This document shows positions 1 to 5,701 of a stretch of 7,224 nt of DNA, piece after piece (position 1 is the first letter of the stretch; every line of letters starts with the position of its first letter). The stretch comes from Mogibacterium sp. (GTDB lineage: Bacteria > Bacillota > Clostridia > Peptostreptococcales > Anaerovoracaceae): positions 1-7,224 of the forward strand of contig JAFREV010000132.1 in the NCBI GenBank assembly GCA_017434685.1, written 5' to 3'. A model generated the notes under the pieces. That model did not search any database. It was not told the origin of the DNA and saw only the letters and a program-made list of their open reading frames with translations. Both the position numbers and the translations under genes were made by a program.

Positions 1-544
1 CTTTGATCTTTTGGATGCAGGCGAAGATGTCTTTGATTACGAGCGGCGCGAGTCCAAGCGACGGCTCGTCCAGCATCAGGAGTTTAGGCTTGGACATCAG
101 TGCTCGCGCAACCGCGAGCATCTGCTGCTCTCCTCCGGAGAGCGTCGCGCCGAGCTGCCAGGTCCTGCCTGCGATACGAGGGAAGAGTTCATATACCCAG
201 TCTCTGTCCCTTTTGATCTCTTCCTTATCTTTTCTCAGATAAGCTCCTGCTGCGATGTTCTCATCTACTGTCAGGTCAGGGAATATACGTCTTCCTTCCG
301 GACAGAGAATGATTCCTTCTGCAACTACGTCTTTGGTCTTAAACGAAGTAATCTCGGTGTCGTCCCAGTAAACGTGCCCACCGGATTTAGGCACCAAACT
401 CATTATGGACTTGAGAGTCGTGGATTTACCTGCACCGTTAGCTCCGATCAGCGAGATGATCTTTCCGTCGGGAACGTCGATGTTGACACCTCTGAGGGCG
501 TGAATTCCGCCGTAATGAACGTCTAAATCTCTTATAGCCAGCAT
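1..544 (-). CDS. livF: LivF, branched-chain amino acid ABC transporter ATPase (3' end cut by window)
   Basis: This is the second cytoplasmic ATPase of the LIV importer; it pairs with LivG to drive LivHM. I translated the reverse complement from the ATG at 544-542 and got 181 uninterrupted codons before the window edge. Visible motifs are Walker A GANGAGKST (34-42), the LivF-typical PEGRR at the Q-loop (82-86), signature LSGGEQQ (135-141) and Walker B LLMLDEP (155-161). The D-loop follows as SLGLAP. The family is usually about 233-237 residues, so roughly 50 residues including the H-loop are missing only because of the window edge. The start is fixed by a 9-base SD, GGAGGTGAT, five bases upstream. 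The ATG overlaps the livG stop by one base (TAATG), so coupled translation is likely. LivF is preferred over LivG because of the short Walker A-to-signature distance and the PEGRR motif. Confidence 0.96.
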   Translation of the reverse strand, partial: MLAIRDLDVHYGGIHALRGVNIDVPDGKIISLIGANGAGKSTTLKSIMSLVPKSGGHVYWDDTEITSFKTKDVVAEGIILCPEGRRIFPDLTVDENIAAGAYLRKDKEEIKRDRDWVYELFPRIAGRTWQLGATLSGGEQQMLAVARALMSKPKLLMLDEPSLGLAPLVIKDIFACIQKIK

Positions 545-1401
545 TATTCATCACCTCCCAGATAAGCTTCGATAACGGCAGGATTTGCCTGGATTTCGGC
601 AGGTGTGCCGTCGGCAATCTGTCCGCCGTAGTTGAGTACGTAGATATGCTCGCATATACCCATGATAACCTGCATATGGTGCTCGATCATCAGTATGGAG
701 AGATCGAACTCGTCACGGATGCGGCCGATGAATCTCATCAGGTCATCCGACTCCTGCGGGTTCATACCTGCAGCCGGCTCGTCCAGCAGCAGTATGGACG
801 GGTGAGTCGCGAGGGCTCTTGCAATCTCAAGATGCCTTTGTTTTCCGTAAGGAAGGGAAGTAGACATGTCGTCTCTGTTATCATAGAGATCGAGTTTTTT
901 GAGAAGTTCGAGAGCTTCCTCTCTCATAACCTTTTCTTCCTCGCGGGCTTTTTTGCTTCTGAATGTCGCACCGAATACGGATTCAGTCTGGTTCATGTGC
1001 ATGGCAACCATTACGTTTTCAAGAACCGTCATGCCTTTGAAGAGGCGGATGTTCTGGAATGTACGTGCCACGCCGAGCTTTGTGACCTTGTCCGGAAGCA
1101 TGGTCAGAGCCTTGGTGTATTTGCCCTGGTTCTTTCCTGCGTATTCTTCTTTCATCTTACCCTGAGGGTAGTTTTCTATGACGACATTGCCGTTAATCTC
1201 AACCGCGCCGTTGGTAGGCTCGTATACGCCTGTGATGCAGTTGAATGCCGTGGTCTTTCCGGCTCCGTTAGGACCGATGAGACCGACGATTTCGTTTTTA
1301 TGTACGTCGAGGTTCAAGTTGTCTACTGCGACAACTCCGCCGAACTGCATGGTTATGTCGGAGAGTCTCAGTACGACTTCTCTGTTATCTTTCTTAGCCA
1401 T
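544..1401 (-). CDS. livG: LivG, branched-chain amino acid ABC transporter ATPase
   Basis: This is the first ATPase of the LIV importer, 285 residues long. It binds and hydrolyses ATP on the cytoplasmic face of LivHM. Seen: Walker A GPNGAGKTT (43-51), Q-loop in ARTFQNIRLF (Q116), the LivG-type degenerate signature LPYGKQRHLEIARAL (183-197), Walker B ILLLDEP (203-209, catalytic E208) and the switch histidine in MIEHHM (H241). LivG proteins usually read IEHDM here, so the D-to-H change is a small oddity. The protein is about 30 residues longer than E. coli LivG (255). Much of the excess sits at about 75-106, between Walker A and the Q-loop, in a Lys-rich stretch. The start ATG has AAAGGAGG nine bases upstream inside the end of livM, and one base separates it from the livM stop. 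The C-terminal codons for GGD double as the livF SD. Confidence 0.97.
   Translation of the reverse strand: MAKKDNREVVLRLSDITMQFGGVVAVDNLNLDVHKNEIVGLIGPNGAGKTTAFNCITGVYEPTNGAVEINGNVVIENYPQGKMKEEYAGKNQGKYTKALTMLPDKVTKLGVARTFQNIRLFKGMTVLENVMVAMHMNQTESVFGATFRSKKAREEEKVMREEALELLKKLDLYDNRDDMSTSLPYGKQRHLEIARALATHPSILLLDEPAAGMNPQESDDLMRFIGRIRDEFDLSILMIEHHMQVIMGICEHIYVLNYGGQIADGTPAEIQANPAVIEAYLGGDE
550..558 (-). promoter_or_regulatory. livF ribosome binding site inside livG
   Basis: GGAGGTGAT on the minus strand is a full 9-base match to the anti-SD end of 16S rRNA and lies five bases before the livF ATG. It also encodes the Gly-Gly-Asp at the end of LivG. With the TAATG stop/start overlap this decides the livF start and points to coupled translation. 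Confidence 0.9.
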
Positions 1402-1402
1402 A

Positions 1403-2710
1403 CTATTTGCCCTCCTTTCCGAATACCATTACTTCATCGCTCGTAGGAAGCGGTGTGAATAGAGCCTCGCCGGAAGCACGTTTAGCTTCGCCCTCAGCCT
1501 TGGCTTCTTTAGCCTTAGCCTTGGCAGCCGCCTTGCGAGCACGAGCCTCTTTCTTTGCAGCTGATTTGGCTTTGCGCTTAGCAGGCCATGCCTTGAGGTT
1601 GGCAGGGAGGTTCTTCCACCAGTTGATAAAGCCGTCCCAGCTGAACTCGCGGCTTCCCATAATGCCCTGTGCATAGAAGAGCACGATGAGCATGATGATG
1701 ATCGCAAATACTACCTTACGGAAGCCCGGTCTCATGAGGCTCGATGAAATGCCGAGCCACTGTCCGGCATCAAGTCCTCTGAGCAGCCACTCGGAAGTTG
1801 AAATGAAAAGGAAAGCACCGAGGATGGAGCCCGTAATCGATCCTATACCTCCGATAACTACGATGAGGAGAATCTCATATGTCATAACCGTGTTGAACGG
1901 CATGGCGTTGATCGTCGTCTGGAACATAGCCAGGAGCGCTCCTGAAATACCCGCAAAGAAAGAGGATATTACGAAGGACATCTCTTTGTGCTTAAAGAGG
2001 TTTATGCCCATGGCTTCTGCCGCTATCTCATCATCACGAATCGCACGGAACGCGCGGCCGTAGGTCGAGTTGATGAGAAGTATGATGATGGCAATGCATA
2101 TGCCCGATACGAGAACCGGGAAGATTGCGTTGCCGTATGTGGTGTACTTACGTAGTACGTTCGAACCGTTAGTGATAGGTCCCAGAGAGTTCCACTGGAA
2201 GAAGGCTCTGAGTATCTCGGCAAATCCGAGGGTCGCTATCGCGAGGTAGTCGGATTTGAGCCTGAGCACAGGGATACCGATCAGTGCCGCTACGACTGCG
2301 ACCAGGAGTCCCGCGCCTATCATCGGAATGAACATGCCGATGTAATGTCCGAAGATTCCGAGTTTGCCCTCGAGTATCTCGACGATAGACCACTGAATGA
2401 GTCCGCCGTTGAAGTACTGATATACAGCCTCATGGGATTTGCCCGGAATGGTGAATATTGCATAAGTGTATGCTCCGATGAGCATGAAGCCCGCCTGACC
2501 GAGTGAGAAGAGGCCGGTAAATCCGTTGAGGAGGTTCATGGACGCTGCTACGAGCGCGAATATGGAACCTTTCTCGATTACCGTGATAAGCATCTTCCAG
2601 CTCGAATTGGCAGGAATTGTGTTGTCGCCCACATATACCAAAACAAGGAACAGTGCTATGGCTGCTATTGAGAGGACGAGTTTGGTCTTGTTGCTTAATG
2701 TCTTTTCCAT
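1403..2710 (-). CDS. livM: LivM, branched-chain amino acid ABC permease with Lys/Ala-rich C-terminal tail
   Basis: This is one of the two membrane permeases of the LIV importer (BPD_transp_2 family), 435 residues. The N-terminal helix is at about 10-27. The family hallmark GLFSLGQAGFMLIGAYTYA is at 67-85, and LKSDYLAIATLGFAEILR at 151-168. The cytoplasmic coupling loop GRAFRAIRDDEIAAEAMGI is at 218-236, and GGIGSITGSILGA at 287-299. The last helix ends near 350. The final ~65 residues are unusual: residues 371-415 are almost all Lys, Ala, Arg and Glu with no helix-forming membrane segment, followed by a short end, LFTPLPTSDEVMVFGKEGK. The tail is probably cytoplasmic, but its role is unknown. 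The start ATG has AGGAGG five bases upstream, and that SD overlaps the livH stop. Stop TAG at 1403-1405 lies one base before the livG start. Confidence 0.96.
   Translation of the reverse strand: MEKTLSNKTKLVLSIAAIALFLVLVYVGDNTIPANSSWKMLITVIEKGSIFALVAASMNLLNGFTGLFSLGQAGFMLIGAYTYAIFTIPGKSHEAVYQYFNGGLIQWSIVEILEGKLGIFGHYIGMFIPMIGAGLLVAVVAALIGIPVLRLKSDYLAIATLGFAEILRAFFQWNSLGPITNGSNVLRKYTTYGNAIFPVLVSGICIAIIILLINSTYGRAFRAIRDDEIAAEAMGINLFKHKEMSFVISSFFAGISGALLAMFQTTINAMPFNTVMTYEILLIVVIGGIGSITGSILGAFLFISTSEWLLRGLDAGQWLGISSSLMRPGFRKVVFAIIIMLIVLFYAQGIMGSREFSWDGFINWWKNLPANLKAWPAKRKAKSAAKKEARARKAAAKAKAKEAKAEGEAKRASGEALFTPLPTSDEVMVFGKEGK
1411..1418 (-). promoter_or_regulatory. livG ribosome binding site inside livM
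   Basis: AAAGGAGG on the minus strand is nine bases before the livG ATG and lies in the last codons of livM (encoding part of GKEGK). The livM stop lies between the SD and the livG start, a layout typical of termination-reinitiation. Confidence 0.85.
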
Positions 2711-2715
2711 GGCGT

Positions 2716-2721
2716 CCTCCT
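2716..2721 (-). promoter_or_regulatory. livM ribosome binding site overlapping the livH stop
   Basis: AGGAGG on the minus strand is five bases before the livM ATG. Its first two bases are part of the livH TAG stop codon, so the ribosome finishing livH sits on the livM SD. Confidence 0.85.
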
Positions 2722-3604
2722 ATACCTTGTCGATGTTCTTCTCGCCAAAGAGTCCTGTCGGCTTGACCATCAGGATGATGATGAGAAGTACGAATGTGAA
2801 AGCGTCTGAGAAGTTGGTCCAGCCGATACCTTTGATGAGGTTTTCGGCAACACCGATTACAAAGGCTCCGACTACGGCTCCCGGTACCGATCCGATTCCG
2901 CCGAATACAGCAGCTACGAATGCTTTAAGACCAGGCATGGCGCCTGACATAGGCTGGATGCCGGTGTAGTTGGAGAAGTAGAGTATAGAGCCTATAGCCG
3001 CGAGTGCACAGCCGATTACGAAAGTAACGGTGATGACCCTGTCTATATCTATGCCCATCAGAGAAGATGTCTCGAAGTCTCTCGAAACGGCTCTCATAGC
3101 CATACCGATCTTGGTATGTTTGATGAGCATTACGAGCAGGAATACCAGCACGATTGTGAGAACCGGTGTGACCAGGGTTACCATTTTGGTGGTTGCCGAA
3201 CCGATTGATACGGTGCGCTGAAGCCAACCAATGGTAGGGTAGGTCTTGGTAAGTCCGCCCGTGATATACAAAGCAAAGTTCTGCAGAAGATAAGAAACTC
3301 CGATGGCGGAGATCATTATCGACATACGCGGTGCCGAACGAAGAGGTCTGTATGCGACCTTTTCAATGGTGGTACCGAGCACAATTGCAAATATTATTAC
3401 GAGTATTACGGATAGCCACAGAGGAAGAATCGTGATCAGATAGACCATGATAAGTCCGGACCACATGAACACATCTCCGTGGGCAAAGTTGATGAGCCTT
3501 AAGATACCGTATACCATCGTGTATCCTATGGCGATCAACGCATATTGTCCGCCAACTGCAACTCCTGCAAGTATGTACGGAAGCCAGGTTTGTATGAATC
3601 CCAT
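2720..3604 (-). CDS. livH: LivH, branched-chain amino acid ABC permease
   Basis: This is the other membrane permease of the LIV importer, partner of LivM; 294 residues, a normal family length. It shows the strongly conserved first-helix block GYTMVYGILRLINFAHGDVF (27-46). The coupling loop GMAMRAVSRDFETSSLMGID (167-186), the AVFGGIGSVPGAVVGAFVIG block (232-251) and the terminal KPTGLFG (281-287) are also present. It has about eight hydrophobic segments. The start ATG (3604-3602) is preceded by a modest SD, AAGGGA, seven bases upstream. This is weaker than those of livM, livG and livF, so ribosome entry may depend on readthrough from livK. The stop TAG (2720-2722) is part of the GTATAGGAGG that supplies the livM SD. 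Codons 8-21 are duplicated as an untranslated copy just after livK (see the repeat). Confidence 0.96.
   Translation of the reverse strand: MGFIQTWLPYILAGVAVGGQYALIAIGYTMVYGILRLINFAHGDVFMWSGLIMVYLITILPLWLSVILVIIFAIVLGTTIEKVAYRPLRSAPRMSIMISAIGVSYLLQNFALYITGGLTKTYPTIGWLQRTVSIGSATTKMVTLVTPVLTIVLVFLLVMLIKHTKIGMAMRAVSRDFETSSLMGIDIDRVITVTFVIGCALAAIGSILYFSNYTGIQPMSGAMPGLKAFVAAVFGGIGSVPGAVVGAFVIGVAENLIKGIGWTNFSDAFTFVLLIIILMVKPTGLFGEKNIDKV
3543..3584 (-). repeat. Copy B of the 42-bp direct repeat, inside livH (codons 8-21)
   Basis: This is the in-gene partner of the repeat at 3690-3731. It encodes part of the first transmembrane segment of LivH. Together the two copies bracket the hairpin at 3646-3680 and the livH start. 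Recombination between them would remove the hairpin, the SD and the first codons of livH. Confidence 0.85.
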
Positions 3605-3645
3605 AAAACATTCCCTTACTGATTAGTGATAACTGAATTGTTACA

Positions 3646-3680
3646 AAATTGCGGGAAGCCTGCGCGGCTCCCCGCAATTT
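3646..3680 (-). terminator. Strong hairpin between livK and livH, probable leaky terminator/attenuator or 3' stabiliser
   Basis: Two 15-base arms (3646-3660 and 3666-3680) surround the loop GCGCA (minus-strand reading). On the minus-strand RNA all 15 positions pair, one as G-U; on the plus strand the same position is an A-C mismatch, so the structure suits livK-direction transcription. The stem is GC-rich in its upper part and ends in AATTTTGT, a short imperfect U-tract. This fits partial termination after livK, or a 3' stabiliser, with lower expression of livHMGF. Confidence 0.72.
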
Positions 3681-3689
3681 GTATTAACG

Positions 3690-3731
3690 TATTGTCCGCC
3701 AATGGCAACTCCTGCAAGTATGTACGGAAGC
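3690..3731 (-). repeat. Untranslated copy of livH codons 8-21 (copy A of 42-bp direct repeat)
   Basis: This stretch matches 3543-3584 at 40 of 42 positions in the same orientation, 147 bases apart. Read in the livH frame it gives LPYILAGVAIGGQY against LPYILAGVAVGGQY in LivH. The two differing bases change GCA GTT to GCC ATT: one silent change and one Val-to-Ile. Weaker similarity with small 2-base gaps continues a few bases on either side. There is no start codon or SD in front, so it is not expected to be translated. A relic of a second livH or of a partial duplication is the likely source. Confidence 0.85.
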
Positions 3732-3747
3732 TGCGAGTTTGCGCGGA

Positions 3748-4929
3748 TTACTCAGCAGCCTGCTCCTTAACAAACTCCCAAGCGCCTGTTTCGTTGTTGC
3801 ACTTCTTAACGAATGCAGTTGTCTTGTTGGCGTCTCCGACTTCGTTGAATGTAACGTCTCCGCAAACAAGTCCTGTAGCATTCAGCTCAGGCAGTGCAGC
3901 GAGGATGTCGGCAGGATCTGTGGAGCCTGCAGCTTTCATAGCCTCGAGAGCTACGAAGTAAGCGTCATATCCCATTGCTGTAACAGCAGCGAGGTCTGTG
4001 TTGCCGCCGTTGTTTGTCTTAGCGTCAGCATTGTTTTCCATCCACTCTTTGATGCCGCTGTCGAATTCAGGGTTACCACCCTCCTGGTAGAAGGTTGTAA
4101 CTACGATCTCTACGTTCTTGCCCTTTGCAGCGCCTGTGATTACGTTGGAATCCCATGTGTCGCCTGCGAGGATCGGCATACCGAGTGACTGTGCCTCAGC
4201 CTGGTCGATGATGAGTGCAGCAGCCTCTGTGGATACAGGGCTGAAGAATACATCGCAACCATTCTTCTTAGCGTTAGCTACATATGATGTAAAGTCTGAG
4301 TTCTTGTCAGGGAACTGCTCTTCTACAACTTCTCCGCCGAGCTTCTTGAATGCTTCAATGAAGTAGTTAACAAGACCCTTGGAGTAGTCATCACCCTGCT
4401 TGGAGAGGCAGTAAGCTTTCTTCATGCCGTTCTCCCATGCATAGTTAGCGAGTACTGTACCCTGGAACGGATCGAGGAAGCAGATTCTGAAATACTGCTC
4501 ACAGTCAGCTGTTACCTGAGGGTTTGTACATGTAACTCCGATAGCAGGCATACCTGCGTCTGCGAATACGTCAGCAGCTGCGATGGATACTGCAGAACCG
4601 TATGATCCGAGAACGATCGATACGCCCTTGGAAACGAGGTCCTGTGCAGCTGTAACAGCTTTGGAGTTGTCGGACTCGTTATCTACGATAGCGAGCTCCA
4701 CATTGTACTCTTTGCCGCCGATTTCAACCGTAGGCTGAACTTCGTTAGCATACTGGATACCGAGTGTTTCTTGTTTACCACCTGCGCCGTTGTCTCCGGA
4801 TGCCGGCTCAAATACACCGATCTTGATGGTGTCGCCGCTGCCGGAATCTGAACCACTGCCGCCTCCGCAGGCTGCGAGTGACATCATTACGAGCACAAGA
4901 GTAAGCATTAAAGCTAAAAATTTCTTCAT
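3748..4929 (-). CDS. livK: LivK/LivJ-type substrate-binding lipoprotein
   Basis: This is the extracytoplasmic binding protein of the importer (Peripla_BP_6/Leu-Ile-Val-binding family), 393 residues. It has a lipoprotein signal peptide: KK at 2-3, a hydrophobic core 4-17, and lipobox LAAC with acylated C21. A flexible Gly/Ser linker (22-32) follows. The mature domain starts with the family-typical TIKIGVFEPASGDNGAGG (34-51), then VDNESDNSKAVTAAQDLVS (82-100), VLGSYGSAVSIAAADVFADAGMPAI (106-130, containing the usual substrate-contact Ser/Thr region) and a TAVTAMGYDAYF-like block near 313-325. Substrate is most likely Leu/Ile/Val, but this family also includes sensors and carriers for other amino acids and amides, so specificity is inferred from the neighbours. 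Seven cysteines beyond C21 are present, which is many for this family. The start has GGGAGG seven bases upstream, and it is the first gene after the promoter at 5003-5031. Confidence 0.95.
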   Translation of the reverse strand: MKKFLALMLTLVLVMMSLAACGGGSGSDSGSGDTIKIGVFEPASGDNGAGGKQETLGIQYANEVQPTVEIGGKEYNVELAIVDNESDNSKAVTAAQDLVSKGVSIVLGSYGSAVSIAAADVFADAGMPAIGVTCTNPQVTADCEQYFRICFLDPFQGTVLANYAWENGMKKAYCLSKQGDDYSKGLVNYFIEAFKKLGGEVVEEQFPDKNSDFTSYVANAKKNGCDVFFSPVSTEAAALIIDQAEAQSLGMPILAGDTWDSNVITGAAKGKNVEIVVTTFYQEGGNPEFDSGIKEWMENNADAKTNNGGNTDLAAVTAMGYDAYFVALEAMKAAGSTDPADILAALPELNATGLVCGDVTFNEVGDANKTTAFVKKCNNETGAWEFVKEQAAE

Positions 4930-4963
4930 CGTTTTTCCTCCCTACAACTTATTTTCTTAAGGC

Positions 4964-4990
4964 TTTCATCGCTTCCATTCGGCGATGAAA
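4964..4990 (-). promoter_or_regulatory. Perfect 9-bp inverted repeat in the livK leader (operator or 5' hairpin)
   Basis: TTTCATCGC (4964-4972) and GCGATGAAA (4982-4990) are exact reverse complements around a 9-base spacer. The element starts about 6 bases after the predicted start of the liv transcript. It is not a usual terminator, because on the minus strand the downstream side (GCCTTAAGAAAATAAG) has no T-run. It could be a repressor site that blocks RNA polymerase just after the start, or a hairpin that protects the mRNA 5' end. Confidence 0.6.
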
Positions 4991-5002
4991 CTACATGAAA
5001 AA

Positions 5003-5031
5003 ATTATACAAATATAACAACGGATTTTCAA
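5003..5031 (-). promoter_or_regulatory. Sigma-A-type promoter of the liv operon
   Basis: On the minus strand, TTGAAA (5026-5031) and TATAAT (5003-5008) are separated by exactly 17 bases, with an AT-rich spacer. This is a perfect -10 and a 5-of-6 -35. Transcription would start near 4996, giving a leader of about 67 bases before livK. No other match of this quality was found upstream of livK. Confidence 0.8.
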
Positions 5032-5041
5032 GCAATTTGGT

Positions 5042-5686
5042 CTATTTAACAATGCCGGAGAGGATGTCCTGACCTTTGCTCTTATCTATGTATGTTCTGA
5101 TAATATCAACCGCGCCGTCGATTCCCGCTCTGCTGGTGTTGATAAGCAGGTCGTAAACGTCTCTTTCACCCCATTTGTTGTCGGTGTAGAACTCGTAATA
5201 ACGGCGTCTTTGCTTGTCTCTGTGTTTGATTTTCTTAATCATCTCGGCCTCGTTCAGAGGATTCTCTTTTTTGTTGACGATCTCGAGCTCGAGTTTTCTC
5301 TTGAGCCTCTCCTCTATAGGGGCAAAGATGAATACGCTGATGTGCTCTTCATCATCTAGGATGTAGTCTGCCGCGCGTCCGACTATGACGCAGCTTTCCT
5401 TGGCTGCGATGTTCCTGATTATGCTGAACTGCTCCTCCTGGATCTTGGCATAAGGCAGGGACTGGAAGGTGTCTACGCTTGAAAGAAGGGAAGCGATTGA
5501 AAAGTCAGGTGCCTTTTCGTCGTTTTCCTTAACATATTCCTCTACATATCCTGTGCCGGATGCTGCTTGAGCGATGAGTTCTTCATCGTAAAACTTGATA
5601 CCCAGTTGCTCTGCAAGACGCCTGCCGACCTCGTGTCCGCCGGATCCGTATTCACGATCGATTGTGATTATCAGTTTGTGATCCAT
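5042..5686 (-). CDS. Cytidylate kinase-like protein (Cytidylate_kin2 family)
   Basis: A 214-residue P-loop kinase of the cytidylate-kinase-like group common in clostridia (Pfam Cytidylate_kin2). Seen: ITIDREYGSGGHEVGRRLAE (7-26), with GSGGHEVG as the nucleotide-binding loop. CVIVGRAADYIL is at 99-110 and VFIFAPIEERLKR at 118-130. The Lys/Arg-rich lid-like segment KKIKHRDKQRRRYYEFYTDN is at 151-170, and DLLINTSRAGIDGAVDIIRT at 179-198. By family it would phosphorylate a nucleotide, perhaps CMP, but many members have no tested substrate and it lacks the full layout of canonical Cmk, so I give no gene symbol. The start has AAAGGAG seven bases upstream. Only 15 bases separate it from the alaX stop, so the two are probably co-transcribed. 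No T-run terminator follows the stop (TAG), and the liv promoter begins within about 11 bases. Confidence 0.88.
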   Translation of the reverse strand: MDHKLIITIDREYGSGGHEVGRRLAEQLGIKFYDEELIAQAASGTGYVEEYVKENDEKAPDFSIASLLSSVDTFQSLPYAKIQEEQFSIIRNIAAKESCVIVGRAADYILDDEEHISVFIFAPIEERLKRKLELEIVNKKENPLNEAEMIKKIKHRDKQRRRYYEFYTDNKWGERDVYDLLINTSRAGIDGAVDIIRTYIDKSKGQDILSGIVK

Positions 5687-5701
5687 TTTGCTACTCCTTT
5701 A

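Noticed and set aside
11..526. 171-codon plus-strand frame opposite livF
   Set aside because: The minus-strand reading gives Walker A, signature and Walker B motifs; the plus frame shows nothing recognisable.
646..1446. 266-codon open frame on the plus strand antisense to livG
   Set aside because: It lies wholly opposite a gene with clear ATPase motifs, is rich in Cys, Val, Phe and His in an antisense-like way, and has no recognisable domain.
3363..3881. Two short minus-strand frames sharing a VHTCRSC-like string
   Set aside because: The shared string is only the out-of-frame reading of the 42-bp repeat; both frames are shadows of livH and livK.
4949..4978. Nine-codon leader frame (MEAMKALRK) in the livK leader, overlapping the inverted repeat
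   Set aside because: No proper SD, only one branched-chain amino acid codon, and no terminator/antiterminator pair follows; a chance frame is more likely than an attenuation peptide.
4964..4990. Inverted repeat as a terminator of the cytidylate-kinase-like gene
   Set aside because: No T-run follows it on the minus strand and the liv promoter lies upstream of it, so it belongs to the liv leader.
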